A DNA stretch of 42,566 nucleotides from an uncultured Flavobacteriales bacterium (GCA_905480145.1 CAJQPA010000013.1:1-42566), one strand, 5' to 3'; positions 8,957-18,150 are shown, counted from the first letter of the stretch. Notes: a model not told the origin generated them from the letters alone. Made by a program: numbers and translations.

Positions 8957-9508
8957 ATGAATACAACGAAGGGTATTTCTCATACAGATTTGGTCGAAAA
9001 TCATAGCGATTATTTGTTGTCTTTTGCCATGACTAAATTGAATGATCTTGATTTAGCGAAAGATTTAGTGCAGGACACCTTAGTTTCAGCATTGACCAAG
9101 TTAGATACTTTTGAGAAAAGAAGTAAACTTCGTACCTGGTTAACAAGTATTTTGAACAGAAAAATTATTGACCATTGGAGAAAAGCTGAAACCAGGTATA
9201 CGGATCCAATTTCATCTTTTTTTGATCAGGACGAAAAGAAAGGTCATTGGTTAATGGAAAAAAGCGCATCTGGAAATTTTGAAACTATCGTTGATGATAT
9301 TTCAAAACAAGAAACGATGACCGAGTTGAGTGATTGCTTGGATACTTTGCCTGCAAAGTGGAGAGGGATTATAGCCTCTAAATTTTTAGAGGAAAAAGAA
9401 AGTGAGCAGATTTGTAATGACTTTGACATTACTTCGTCTAATTTATGGGTGATTATGCATAGAGCTAAGCTATTATTGCGTGATTGCCTCAAAAACAAAT
9501 GGATTTAA
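8957..9508 (+). CDS. ECF-type RNA polymerase sigma factor
   Basis: 183 aa, cytoplasmic. Region 2 spans about residues 9-80 and includes DLAKDLVQDTLVSALTKL and LRTWLTSILNRKIIDHWRK, the sigma 2.2-2.4 core and -10 recognition helix. Region 4 spans about 118-175, with LPAKWRGIIASKFLEEKES and the helix-turn-helix ending SNLWVIMHRAKLLLRDCL. The C-terminal LWVIxHRAxLxLRxCL pattern matches the family known as TIGR02943, members of which are usually followed by a small zinc-finger protein, as here. The downstream gene begins inside its stop codon (TAATG at 9506-9510). Co-transcription with lnt suggests an envelope-related regulon, but no target promoter can be identified from this window. Confidence 0.92.
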   Translation: MNTTKGISHTDLVENHSDYLLSFAMTKLNDLDLAKDLVQDTLVSALTKLDTFEKRSKLRTWLTSILNRKIIDHWRKAETRYTDPISSFFDQDEKKGHWLMEKSASGNFETIVDDISKQETMTELSDCLDTLPAKWRGIIASKFLEEKESEQICNDFDITSSNLWVIMHRAKLLLRDCLKNKWI

Positions 9509-9747
9509 TGAAAACCTGCGAAGAAGTCACATTACTCATCGAAAGTGAGAACTATAAGGTGCTGTCACGAAAAGATCGCTTGGCAACAAAAATTCATTTA
9601 ATGATGTGCAAAGGATGTAAAAACTATAAAAGGGACAGCAAGTTGATACATGAAATGCTTCGAGTAAAGTTTAAAGATTTGAGCTCTTATGAATTTTCTC
9701 TTGAAGAGAAAGCTGCTTTGCGAGTTAAGTTAAGTAAAGAGGTCTAA
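9508..9747 (+). CDS. Small zinc-finger (zf-HC2/ZAS-type) putative anti-sigma factor
   Basis: 79 aa, soluble, with no transmembrane segment. The anti-sigma zinc motif H-x3-C-x2-C is present as HLMMCKGC (about residues 30-37), preceded by the short helix CEEVTLLIES. The start is taken as the ATG at 9508, inside the sigma stop codon (TAATG); an in-frame ATG at 9499 would add three residues. Coupling to the ECF sigma gene and the ZAS motif suggest that it binds and restrains the sigma factor. The absence of a membrane anchor suggests a cytoplasmic signal, or one sensed through zinc-thiol chemistry. The stop TAA (9745-9747) overlaps the stop of the convergent gene. Confidence 0.8.
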   Translation: MKTCEEVTLLIESENYKVLSRKDRLATKIHLMMCKGCKNYKRDSKLIHEMLRVKFKDLSSYEFSLEEKAALRVKLSKEV

Positions 9748-11312
9748 TCTTTAATTTTCAGTATTCCAATTCTTTCTCGTCTCCCTGAATTAGAGTAGAG
9801 TAATAATTCATTGTTCAGGTAATCTACAGTAAACAATTTTGGGACGATTAGACTGTTAATTGCGGCTCTTTCGAAAAGAATTCTTCTATTTGGAATACCC
9901 GTATTTAGATCAATTGTCACTATGCCTGCTACATTCCTTTTTCTAGAATAACTTGTAATAGCGAGATTTTCAGGGTCGCTGAATTTACCATTTTCATAGT
10001 TCTTTAAATTGTCATTAAAGATGAATTTCACTTTTCCATCATCAATGTAGCTATAGTAGCTACTGTATGGGCCTTCATCGTTTGTAGAAACTTGAAACTT
10101 CCTTATTTTCTCGATCCAGTCAAATTTTCCAAGTTGATTGATTTTGAATGCAATAATGTCGTTGTAGTAGTATTGATAACTTTGGGAAGTTGTTCCATTT
10201 CGAGGATCTGTCTGTGTTCGCACATGAACATAAAATTGTTCCATTGTTCCCACAATAGTGCTATCTTTTAGGATAGTAACGTCTTGCATTTTGTAGTCAT
10301 AGAGTTGTGGTTCTCCTCGGCCTCTGCTTTTCTTTCTCTCTGCTTTTTTCTTTGCTCGTTCTGACCAATCTTGTGTAATAAATGACTCTTCAAATTCCTT
10401 GAAACTTTCGTTGAGTACTTCACCAGTATTAAGATCTACTCTTTGGTGAAAAATTCCTTCAACTCCAGAAAAATTCATTATGCCATAAATTCCGGTTAGA
10501 ATAAACATATTGTTTTCATCAGACGACATGGCCATTGCCTCAATTCTTTTTCCGCTTAAATCAATTTTAAAATCATCTAATCCGTCATCGTTAATTCTGA
10601 ATATATGCAGTGCTTTGTAGTTTAAAGCACTTTTAAGGTTAGAAGTTTTACCTTTTTGTGCAAACTCTGTAATTGCCATGAAATAGTCACCTTTATTCGA
10701 TATGTGATGAGCGTTTACGGTGGACATTTGTGGATCAAAAGGAAGAGGATACTCACCTTCATTTATTAACTCTAATTCGGTATTGAAGACCTTAAACCCA
10801 TAAACGTCACGTTCATTTCTTTTACCTGGAATTAGCCAAATAACCGCAAGAAATTTCTTATTGCTCGACATGGCTGTCCTAAAACCGCCTTTCTTTTTTG
10901 ACCTATCAAAACTATATGACGCTAGTTTTATCGGGTCTTTTGTTTCTTGAAGATCATCGCTGTACTCTTGCAAGAAGAAATGGTTTCCATCAACGTTTTT
11001 ATCTGAGAGAAAAGTAACAAATTTACCCCCAAATACTTGTGCCCCTTCAAAATTTGCAATACTGTTTTCTGCAACAATTTTAATTTTCTTTTTGTTAATT
11101 ACAGCATTGTTCTTATGATGAGTTACCTGATAACTGCCCAGAAGCCTTCCTCCGACCCATCTAAGAGCATAGAATTCATTGTTCTCATTAGGAAGTAGTT
11201 TAATTAATCGTCCTTGTTCACCATTCAACTCACTCCATTGAATTTCTTCGTTTTGGGCATCAACAGTAATTATATTGATGAGAATAAAAAAAGGAATGAT
11301 AAAGTATTTCAT
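9744..11312 (-). CDS. Secreted protein of unknown function, strand-rich
   Basis: 522 aa with a signal peptide (MKYFIIPFFI to about residue 20, cleavage after VDAQ). The mature part has recurrent beta-strand phrases such as FVTFLSDKN, KFLAVIWL and NMFILTGIYG, consistent with a propeller-like fold, but I recognise no named family. A strongly basic insertion, ERAKKKAERKKSRGR (about 318-332), breaks the fold and is unusual for an exported protein. There is no type IX C-terminal signal and no lipobox. It lies 39 bases downstream of purB on the same strand, so the two may be co-transcribed. Its stop codon (TAG, 9746-9744) interlocks with the stop of the convergent anti-sigma gene. Confidence 0.6.
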   Translation of the reverse strand: MKYFIIPFFILINIITVDAQNEEIQWSELNGEQGRLIKLLPNENNEFYALRWVGGRLLGSYQVTHHKNNAVINKKKIKIVAENSIANFEGAQVFGGKFVTFLSDKNVDGNHFFLQEYSDDLQETKDPIKLASYSFDRSKKKGGFRTAMSSNKKFLAVIWLIPGKRNERDVYGFKVFNTELELINEGEYPLPFDPQMSTVNAHHISNKGDYFMAITEFAQKGKTSNLKSALNYKALHIFRINDDGLDDFKIDLSGKRIEAMAMSSDENNMFILTGIYGIMNFSGVEGIFHQRVDLNTGEVLNESFKEFEESFITQDWSERAKKKAERKKSRGRGEPQLYDYKMQDVTILKDSTIVGTMEQFYVHVRTQTDPRNGTTSQSYQYYYNDIIAFKINQLGKFDWIEKIRKFQVSTNDEGPYSSYYSYIDDGKVKFIFNDNLKNYENGKFSDPENLAITSYSRKRNVAGIVTIDLNTGIPNRRILFERAAINSLIVPKLFTVDYLNNELLLYSNSGRRERIGILKIKD

Positions 11313-11351
11313 ACGGTGAATTTGGTTGGAATCAACAAAAACTATTCCGGC

Positions 11352-12707
11352 TTATTTCACAAGTTGAACTCCTGTATAATTTTGAGGGGTGATTTTTTTC
11401 AATTCTTCCTTTAAAGATATCGAAATATCTAGTGTGTTAACAAATTCATGAACAGTTTCTTTGGTTACCGCTTCATTTTTCCTTGTTAAGCCTTTTAAAG
11501 CTTCGTATGGTTTAGGGAATCCTTCTCTTCTTAACACTGTCTGAATAGCCTCTGCTACTACCGCCCAGTTTTTCTCTAAATCATTGTCAAAAGCAGCTTC
11601 ATTAAGGAGTAATTTATCCAAACCTTTTAATGTTGATTTAAAAGCAATAAAGGTGTGTGCTATTGGCACTCCAATCGTTCTTAAGACAGTTGAATCTGTT
11701 AAATCACGTTGTAACCTTGAAACGGGAAGTTTAATCGAAAGATGCTCAAAAATTGCATTTGCGATTCCTAAATTACCCTCTGAGTTTTCAAAATCAATAG
11801 GGTTTACTTTATGCGGCATTGCAGAAGAACCTACTTCCCCAGCTTTTAATTTTTGCTTAAAATATTCCATCGAAATGTACGTCCACATATCACGGTCTAA
11901 ATCTAAAATAATCGTATTGATTCTTTTTAGAGCATCAAACAATGCTGCGAGGTTATCATAATGTTCAATCTGTGTTGTCGTTTGACTTCTATCTAACCCA
12001 AGAATGTTGTTTACAAAGTTGTTGGCAAACCCAACCCAATCCTCACTAGTAAATGCGACCTTGTGTGCATTTAAGTTTCCAGTAGCCCCGCCAAATTTTG
12101 CAGAGAAAGGAATAGTGATTAATTGTTTTCTTTGAATTTTTAATCGTTCAGAGAAAACCAAGATCTCTTTACCTAGTCTTGTTGGAGAAGCAGGTTGACC
12201 ATGCGTTCTTGCTAGCATTGGAATGTTTTTCCATTCTTGGCTGTAGGTGTCCAACTGGGTAATTAGTTGATCCAATAATGGTAAGTATTCATTTTGAATA
12301 GCATCTCTCAAAGAAAGAGGAATCGATGTGTTATTGATATCTTGAGAAGTCAATCCGAAATGGACAAACTCTAAGTGTTTTTCCAAACCTAAATTCGTCA
12401 TTCTGTCTTTAAGAAAGTATTCGACAGCCTTTACATCATGATTTGTTGTCTTTTCAATATTTTTTATCCAAAGTGCGTCGGTCTCTGAAAAGTTAGCGCA
12501 CAACGCTCGTAAATCAGGAAAACGTTCTTTAGGGAAGTCTACTAGAGGTTCAACACCACTCTCGACCATCGCAATAAAGTACTCTACTTCAACAATAACA
12601 CGGTACTTAATTAAGCCAAATTCGGAGAAATAAGTTTGGAGTTCATTCGTTTTTCCTTGATATCTTCCATCAATTGGAGAAATGGCTGTTAGACTGCTAA
12701 AATTCAT
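11352..12707 (-). CDS. purB: Adenylosuccinate lyase
   Basis: 451 aa, cytoplasmic. It catalyses two fumarate-releasing steps of purine synthesis: SAICAR to AICAR and adenylosuccinate to AMP. The superfamily signature GSSAMPHKVNP with trailing DFEN lies at about residues 293-308; it includes the flexible-loop catalytic serine. MLARTHGQPASPT (about 164-176) carries the second catalytic region (His). TSQDINNT (about 120-127) is the substrate-binding segment. Length is normal for the longer PurB subgroup. The ATG at 12707 gives the conserved N-terminus LTAISPIDGRY. An exact -7 element lies 33 bases upstream. Confidence 0.96.
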   Translation of the reverse strand: MNFSSLTAISPIDGRYQGKTNELQTYFSEFGLIKYRVIVEVEYFIAMVESGVEPLVDFPKERFPDLRALCANFSETDALWIKNIEKTTNHDVKAVEYFLKDRMTNLGLEKHLEFVHFGLTSQDINNTSIPLSLRDAIQNEYLPLLDQLITQLDTYSQEWKNIPMLARTHGQPASPTRLGKEILVFSERLKIQRKQLITIPFSAKFGGATGNLNAHKVAFTSEDWVGFANNFVNNILGLDRSQTTTQIEHYDNLAALFDALKRINTIILDLDRDMWTYISMEYFKQKLKAGEVGSSAMPHKVNPIDFENSEGNLGIANAIFEHLSIKLPVSRLQRDLTDSTVLRTIGVPIAHTFIAFKSTLKGLDKLLLNEAAFDNDLEKNWAVVAEAIQTVLRREGFPKPYEALKGLTRKNEAVTKETVHEFVNTLDISISLKEELKKITPQNYTGVQLVK

Positions 12708-12740
12708 AATGCATCACTTTATTGGTAAATAATGAAAGTG

Positions 12741-12748
12741 CAAAAATA
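12741..12748 (-). promoter_or_regulatory. Bacteroidota -7 promoter element of purB (TATTTTTG)
   Basis: The minus strand reads TATTTTTG, an exact TAnnTTTG match 33 bases before the purB ATG. No obvious -33 TTG is seen at the preferred spacing. Confidence 0.4.
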
Positions 12749-12788
12749 CAAAAGTCATAGAGAATAACCGATTTATTAAACCTTTGAT

Positions 12789-12796
12789 TACTTTTG
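12789..12796 (+). promoter_or_regulatory. Bacteroidota -7 promoter element overlapping the start of the EI24-like gene (TACTTTTG)
   Basis: Exact TAnnTTTG match ending three bases before the GTG at 12800. Transcription would begin at about the start codon, implying a leaderless mRNA or a start further downstream (ATG near 12830). No -33 TTG is visible. Confidence 0.3.
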
Positions 12797-12799
12797 ATT

Positions 12800-13639
12800 G
12801 TGGCTTTCATAAAAAACTTCTGGTTTGGGATGATATCGTATTACAAGGCTATACTTTTCATCATTCAGCATAAACTATACTGGTACTTAATTGTAACGGG
12901 TATTGTGATGCTGTTTATTTATAAGTTGGGGGCCATGCTGCAATCACATTATGTAGCGCCTAATGTTCAGAATATGAACGAGGTGGTTTGGTATCTTATT
13001 TATCTTTTTGGTGAAATATCAATTGCGCTTATGCTGATGGAGTTTGCCAAGTACCTCGTGGTCATAATTCTTTCTCCCCTTATTTCTCATTTGAGTATGA
13101 AGACAGAGAATAAGCTTACAGGGAATAGCTACCCGTTTAGTTTGACGCAATTATTGAATGATATTAAAAGAGCCTTTAAAATTGTGTTAAGAAATTTAAT
13201 GTGGTATTATTTCTTTTTCCTTATAATATATGTTGTTTCTTCTTTGGGTTGGGAGAATCCTAAATCATCGCCTGTATTTTATTTAACCTTTGCTTTGGGT
13301 TTTTTCTATTATGGTTTTGGGTTTCTGGACTATATTAATGAGCGAAGAAGGTTAAATATTGATGAAAGCATCACCTTTGTCAGAGATAATAGAGGATTGG
13401 CTATTGCTATTGGTTTGGTTTATTCTGTTTTAATTCTAGTTCCTGTTGATTTAGGAGCACTCTTTGACTGGTCTAATTTTTCGGATCATATGTTAAGTAC
13501 TATTGGTGTTTTTAGTTTACACCTTTTTCTTTGGTTTTGTGCAGCGACCGCGCCGATACTTGCGATCGTAGCAGCGACAATCGCAATGGACGACTTAGTT
13601 GATTTGAAATCGAATAAATTTTCAAAAAAAGCTGGATAG
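12800..13639 (+). CDS. EI24/CysZ-like integral membrane protein
   Basis: About 279 aa with four to five hydrophobic helices (roughly residues 25-43, 62-95, 130-172, 195-215 and 232-255 counted from the start used). The N-terminal phrase FIKNFWFGMISYYKAI and the LMLMEFAKYLVVIILSPLIS helix followed by conserved polar loops are typical of the EI24 domain family, which includes the sulfate permease CysZ. No sulfate-assimilation genes are nearby, so transport of sulfate is not supported by context. The start is uncertain: GTG at 12800 fits the family N-terminus, TTG at 12794 adds two residues, and an ATG near 12830 would remove a conserved segment. It is divergent from purB. Confidence 0.65.
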   Translation: MAFIKNFWFGMISYYKAILFIIQHKLYWYLIVTGIVMLFIYKLGAMLQSHYVAPNVQNMNEVVWYLIYLFGEISIALMLMEFAKYLVVIILSPLISHLSMKTENKLTGNSYPFSLTQLLNDIKRAFKIVLRNLMWYYFFFLIIYVVSSLGWENPKSSPVFYLTFALGFFYYGFGFLDYINERRRLNIDESITFVRDNRGLAIAIGLVYSVLILVPVDLGALFDWSNFSDHMLSTIGVFSLHLFLWFCAATAPILAIVAATIAMDDLVDLKSNKFSKKAG

Positions 13640-13645
13640 TATGGC

Positions 13646-13680
13646 CCTATTTTCAAGGGATAGGTTATTTTTATCTTTTT
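13646..13680 (+). terminator. Weak candidate terminator after the EI24-like gene
   Basis: CCTAT (13646-13650) can pair with ATAGG (13660-13664) across a 9-base loop, followed by a T-rich run ending in seven T residues. The stem is short, so this is tentative. Confidence 0.25.
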
Positions 13681-13730
13681 TTGCATACCTTTTGTATAAT
13701 AAACTGTGAAATCTTAATAACACAAAACAA

Positions 13731-15107
13731 ATGACACAATTTTACACTCTTATTTTAGTCTTCACATGTATTTTTTCGGTGAATAGAACTTTCGCTTTCG
13801 ACTTTGAAACAACACCTCCGGATTCAACAACAAGTGTTGTTGATAAAACGTCTGCGGTCGTTCTTATTGAAGCGGGAAAAACTTTGTTTATGGCAGGGAA
13901 AATGAAGGATGCACTAATCAAATTTAGAGAAGCCACGAATAAAGATGCGAACAGTTGGAAAGCAATGTATTGGGTTGGACAATGTCATTATGAGCTTAAT
14001 AATTATGGTTATGCATTAACATATGCTAAAAAAGCTTTAAAAACGAATCCAGAGAAGGTCAATAAGGAGATATATGTTTTGCTTGGAGAAGCGCATCATA
14101 GGCTTGGTAATTTAGATTCGGCATTGGTTAATTATCAATTGGCATTAGATAAACTGTCTAATGCCCGAGCAAAGGTGCTTTTAGTGGAGCATCATATTGA
14201 AGAGTGTAAATTTGCAATTGAGCAAAATAAGTCAGCAAAGAAATACACAAAAATGAGATTGCCGGGAGAAGTAAATTCTGGCTTTGATGATTACGGAGCG
14301 ATTATGAGAGATGGGGGTAAAACAATCTATTTTATTTCAAGAAGAAGCAATACGACTGGAGGAGGAATGAATCCAGATGATCAGCGCTTTTTTGAGGATA
14401 CATACAAGGTGACATGGAGCGAAGAAGAAGAAGAGTGGATTGAAGCGACCAATCAAATGGGAAAAATTAATTCTGATGGTTTTGATGCACTTAATTATGT
14501 TTCTCCGGATGGACTTTTAGGTGTTTTAACTTTAAATACGACAGCTTTAGACATCAAGAAAACAACAAAAGGTTCTGATATCGCAGAAATTAAAATGAGT
14601 GATAAAGGGACTTGGAATTCTCCAAAGATCATTAAAAATAAAACGATTAATACCTCTTTCTTTGAAGGTTCTGCAACATTAACCGCTGATGGAAATACAA
14701 TGTATTTTGTGTCTGATCGCAAAGGAGCCAAAAGTTCAACTGATATCTATATGGTTGAAAAAAATGGAAAAAAATGGGGGGAAGCTGAACCTCTTCCAAT
14801 GCATGTGAATACGAAAGGAAGGGAAACTACACCTTATATTACTCCAGACGGAAGATTTCTGTTTTACAGCTCTAATGGATTAACCGGAATGGGAGGTTTA
14901 GATGTTTACGTTGTTGAAAACTTAGGGGACACATGGGGAGAACCTGTGAACCTAGGAGCCGGAATTAACTCTGTAAATAATGATACTCATTTCTTTTATA
15001 ATGCAGAATTGAACAAGGCATTTATTTCTGGTTATGAAATCGTTCGTAAAAAAGCGAGTGTTGATATCTATGAAATAGATATGACTGGTTTCAGTCTAAC
15101 GAAATAG
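13731..15107 (+). CDS. Secreted TPR and PD40 beta-propeller protein
   Basis: 458 aa. A signal peptide (about residues 1-22) is followed by tetratricopeptide repeats (about 45-165; for example SWKAMYWVGQCHYELNNYGY, AYVLLGEAH-type helices and LDSALVNYQLAL). A PD40/WD40-like propeller follows (about 180-455), with repeated phrases such as GKTIYFISRRS, GNTMYFVSDRKG and GRFLFYSSNG. The type IX protein PorE has TPR, PD40 and then OmpA; here the OmpA domain is absent. It could be a periplasmic scaffold, possibly of the secretion or gliding machinery, but this is inference. truA starts 17 bases after its stop. Confidence 0.75.
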   Translation: MTQFYTLILVFTCIFSVNRTFAFDFETTPPDSTTSVVDKTSAVVLIEAGKTLFMAGKMKDALIKFREATNKDANSWKAMYWVGQCHYELNNYGYALTYAKKALKTNPEKVNKEIYVLLGEAHHRLGNLDSALVNYQLALDKLSNARAKVLLVEHHIEECKFAIEQNKSAKKYTKMRLPGEVNSGFDDYGAIMRDGGKTIYFISRRSNTTGGGMNPDDQRFFEDTYKVTWSEEEEEWIEATNQMGKINSDGFDALNYVSPDGLLGVLTLNTTALDIKKTTKGSDIAEIKMSDKGTWNSPKIIKNKTINTSFFEGSATLTADGNTMYFVSDRKGAKSSTDIYMVEKNGKKWGEAEPLPMHVNTKGRETTPYITPDGRFLFYSSNGLTGMGGLDVYVVENLGDTWGEPVNLGAGINSVNNDTHFFYNAELNKAFISGYEIVRKKASVDIYEIDMTGFSLTK

Positions 15108-15124
15108 TATCGGACTTTCCATTC

Positions 15125-15859
15125 ATGCAAAGATATTTCTTAGAACTAGCTTATGACGGCACAGATTATTTTGGTTGGCAAAGACAGCCGAATGATATAT
15201 CTGTGCAGCAAGTAATAGAAGAAAAATTATCTAAATTACATTCAAACACTTCGATTAAAGTCATGGGCTGTGGTAGGACGGATACAGGTGTTCATGCACA
15301 TCACTTCATTCTTCACTGCGATTTACCGAAAGTAGAGAATAATGTTTTGTTTTTAAATAAGTTGAATAAAATGCTTCCCAGTTCAATTGCGGTTCATAAT
15401 CTCATTGAGGTCGAAGACGATAAGCATGCGCGATTTGATGCAAGTTCTCGGACCTACCGTTATTTCGTGAATAAAGAAAAGAATCCATTCAAGGCTGATT
15501 ATAGTTGGAATTTAAAGCGTTCATTGAATTTAAAAAAAATGAATGAGGCTTCTAAAGTGCTTCTAGGCGAACAAGACTTCACATCTCTTTCCAAAAAGAA
15601 TACGGATGTAAAGACAAATATTTGCACGGTAACTAAGGCAGAATGGATTGTTCAAGAAGAAGGTTTAATCTATTTTGAAATCACAGCGAATCGTTTTTTG
15701 CGAAATATGGTAAGGGCTACCGTTGGCACTTTGGTTGATATTGGATTGAACAAATTACAAAAAGAAGACTTAATTCAGATACTAGAGCAGAAGGATAGAA
15801 GAGCCGCTTCTATATCGGCTCCTGCTCATGGACTATTTTTATGGAAAGTTGAATACTGA
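15125..15859 (+). CDS. truA: tRNA pseudouridine(38-40) synthase
   Basis: 244 aa, cytoplasmic. It isomerises uridine to pseudouridine in the anticodon stem-loop of many tRNAs. The catalytic motif GCGRTDTGVHA contains the nucleophilic aspartate (D53). The N-terminal LAYDGTDYFGWQRQP and the later FLRNMVRATVGTLV are TruA signatures. Length matches the family. It lies 17 bases after the TPR-PD40 gene on the same strand and ends 10 bases from the convergent tyrS. Confidence 0.96.
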   Translation: MQRYFLELAYDGTDYFGWQRQPNDISVQQVIEEKLSKLHSNTSIKVMGCGRTDTGVHAHHFILHCDLPKVENNVLFLNKLNKMLPSSIAVHNLIEVEDDKHARFDASSRTYRYFVNKEKNPFKADYSWNLKRSLNLKKMNEASKVLLGEQDFTSLSKKNTDVKTNICTVTKAEWIVQEEGLIYFEITANRFLRNMVRATVGTLVDIGLNKLQKEDLIQILEQKDRRAASISAPAHGLFLWKVEY

Positions 15860-15869
15860 AATAGAATAT

Positions 15870-17150
15870 TTACTCTACTATTAAGATGTAGTTATTCTTT
15901 TTCCCTTTACCAAGAAGTAAATAGCGATTGTTGATGAGGATATCTTCCGTCACCATGAATTGGTCGTTTACTTTTTCTTTATTGACAGAAATAGAATTCC
16001 CTTTTAATTCTCTTCTAGCCTCTCCATTTGATTTTAAAAAGCCAGTCTTTGCAGAAAGTGCATCAATAATACCTAGGCCACTTTCTAGGTCTTCTCGTGA
16101 AACAGTTGCTTGAGGAACACCATCAAATACAGCGAAAAAATCTTTTTCAGAAAGTGACTTTAAATCATCAGAAGTAGATTTCCCAAACAATATATTTGTA
16201 GCTGAGAGAGCCGTTTTTAATGCTTCTTCGCCATGCGTTCTAATTGTAATGTCTTCCGCCAGTGCTTTTTGTAAAACTCTTAAATGTGGTGCTTCTTTGT
16301 GGTCTGAAATTATAGTTTCAATTTCTGCCTGAGATTTTAGAGTGAAGATTTTAATGAAATTTTCAGCATCTTCATCGCTCGCATTCAACCAGTATTGGTA
16401 ATATTCGTATGGCGATGTTTTCTCCGCATCTAACCAGATACTTCCACCGGCTGTTTTACCGAACTTTGTGCCGTCTGCTTTCTTGATTAATGGAGTTGTT
16501 ACTGCATATGCTTCGCCACCACCTTTTCTTCGAATTAATTCTGTACCGGTTACTATGTTGCCCCATTGATCAGATCCACCCAGTTGCAGAATACAATTTT
16601 TGTGTTTATTCAAGTGGAAGTAATCGTAACCTTGAACTAACTGATAAGAAAATTCTGTAAATGACATACCTGTATCTAAACGTGACTTGACAGAATCTTT
16701 AGCTAGCATGTAATTGATAGAAAGATGCTTTCCAACGTCACGAATAAAATCTAAAAAGTTAAAATCTTTGAACCAATCATAATTATTGACCATTTCTGCA
16801 GAATTATCACCGCAGTCAAAATCTAAGAATCTTTCCAATTGGCTCTTTACACAAGCTACGTTATGGTCCAGTGTTTCAGAATCTAACAAATTTCTTTCTT
16901 GCGATTTTCCAGAAGGATCACCAACCATTCCAGTAGCACCTCCAACCAAAGCAAAAGGTTTATGTCCCGCACGTTGGAAATGCGTCAAAGTCATAATTTG
17001 AACAAGGTTGCCAATGTGCAAAGAATCAGCCGTTGGGTCAAATCCAATATAACCTGCTGACATTTTCTTTAACAATGCTTCTTCTGTTCCTGGCATCATA
17101 TCATGGATCATTCCTCTCCACTTCAACTCTTCAATAAAATTCTTTGGCAT
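15870..17150 (-). CDS. tyrS: Tyrosine-tRNA ligase
   Basis: 426 aa, cytoplasmic; charges tRNA-Tyr with tyrosine. The class I HIGH motif is present as HIGN (residues 45-48) and the KMSKS-equivalent as KFGKT (229-233). [13 protein letters not shown] (about 190-202) is the tyrosine-binding segment. The C-terminal ~80 residues form an S4-like RNA-binding domain. It starts one base after the stop of gldA, so the two are likely co-transcribed. Confidence 0.97.
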   Translation of the reverse strand: MPKNFIEELKWRGMIHDMMPGTEEALLKKMSAGYIGFDPTADSLHIGNLVQIMTLTHFQRAGHKPFALVGGATGMVGDPSGKSQERNLLDSETLDHNVACVKSQLERFLDFDCGDNSAEMVNNYDWFKDFNFLDFIRDVGKHLSINYMLAKDSVKSRLDTGMSFTEFSYQLVQGYDYFHLNKHKNCILQLGGSDQWGNIVTGTELIRRKGGGEAYAVTTPLIKKADGTKFGKTAGGSIWLDAEKTSPYEYYQYWLNASDEDAENFIKIFTLKSQAEIETIISDHKEAPHLRVLQKALAEDITIRTHGEEALKTALSATNILFGKSTSDDLKSLSEKDFFAVFDGVPQATVSREDLESGLGIIDALSAKTGFLKSNGEARRELKGNSISVNKEKVNDQFMVTEDILINNRYLLLGKGKKNNYILIVE

Positions 17151-17151
17151 C

Positions 17152-18054
17152 TTAATTCTTTGTCAGGTTTTTAAATACTTGCTCTAATGACTGCTCTTCT
17201 TTCTTTAAAGTAAGTGTCAATAAGTTGTTTTCTTGTGCAAATTGTGCAATGGTTTTTCTTAAATCAATATTTTCTGAAGTTTCTAATAACCATCCTGTGC
17301 CGACTTGCTCAATTTTTTGAACAGATTGAATTTTTTTCAATTGATTTTTGGAAACAGTATTGTCAAACTCAACATAAACAGTTTGTAAATTGATGTCTAA
17401 ACCAATCATTCCTGCTTTATCATCTGCAACAATTTCTCCTTTATTAATGATTACAACACGATCACATATTGCGTCTACTTCCTGCATGATATGCGTAGAA
17501 AGCATTACTGTTTTTTCTTTTCCTATCGACTTTATTAATTCTCTAATCTCAACCAATTGATTAGGGTCAAGTCCTGATGTTGGCTCATCTAGAATGAGAA
17601 CTTTAGGGTCATGAATAATTGCTTGAGCTAGGCCAACACGCTGACGATAACCTTTTGAAAGAGCACCAATCTTTTTATTTTGCTCAACCTCTAATCCGAC
17701 TTTCTTAATCATGTCATTCACGCGATCTTTAACATTAGACATCTTGTATATTTTTGCTACAAAAGTCAAATATTCTTTCACGTACATGTCCAAATATAGA
17801 GGGTTGTGTTCGGGCAAATACCCGATCATTTGTCGCGTGTCTAATGAATCAACAGTAACAGGCTGTCCGCAAACGAACACTTCTCCTTCAGAAGCAGAAA
17901 TGTAACCGGTAATCACTTTCATTGTTGTAGATTTTCCAGCGCCATTAGGCCCAAGAAAACCAACGATTTCTCCATTGTTTACTTTGAAAGAAATGTCTTT
18001 CACCGCAGCTTGCTCTCCGTAATACTTAAATAGGTTTTTTACCTCTATCGACAT
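17152..18054 (-). CDS. gldA: ABC transporter ATP-binding protein, GldA-type
   Basis: 300 aa, peripheral to the inner membrane. Walker [10 protein letters not shown] (35-43), Q-loop region, ABC signature LSKGYRQRV (132-140), Walker B VLILDEP (152-158) and the H-loop histidine H188 in STHIMQEV are all intact. The C-terminal domain (about 225-300) and the very high similarity of the N-terminus to gliding-motility ATPases ([31 protein letters not shown]) suggest GldA, the ATPase for the GldF/GldG membrane subunits. In Flavobacterium johnsoniae gldA is also unlinked to gldFG, so the lack of a permease here is not a problem. Other ABC-2 type exporters remain possible. Confidence 0.82.
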   Translation of the reverse strand: MSIEVKNLFKYYGEQAAVKDISFKVNNGEIVGFLGPNGAGKSTTMKVITGYISASEGEVFVCGQPVTVDSLDTRQMIGYLPEHNPLYLDMYVKEYLTFVAKIYKMSNVKDRVNDMIKKVGLEVEQNKKIGALSKGYRQRVGLAQAIIHDPKVLILDEPTSGLDPNQLVEIRELIKSIGKEKTVMLSTHIMQEVDAICDRVVIINKGEIVADDKAGMIGLDINLQTVYVEFDNTVSKNQLKKIQSVQKIEQVGTGWLLETSENIDLRKTIAQFAQENNLLTLTLKKEEQSLEQVFKNLTKN

Positions 18055-18072
18055 CTGTTCTGTTTTGAAGAG

Positions 18073-18080
18073 CGAATTTA
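18073..18080 (-). promoter_or_regulatory. Possible -7 element of gldA (TAAATTCG)
   Basis: The minus strand reads TAAATTCG, one mismatch from TAnnTTTG, 18 bases before the gldA ATG at 18054. No -33 TTG is visible. Confidence 0.2.
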
Positions 18081-18150
18081 AGAATTTTTAATTGGCTTAA
18101 GCTCATCTATCACAAGATATTGATATAGATTGGAGTGCTTTACTTTAAGC

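Noticed and set aside
12800-13639. Sulfate permease CysZ
   Set aside because: Only the general EI24 fold can be supported; no sulfate-assimilation genes or specific residues were recognised.
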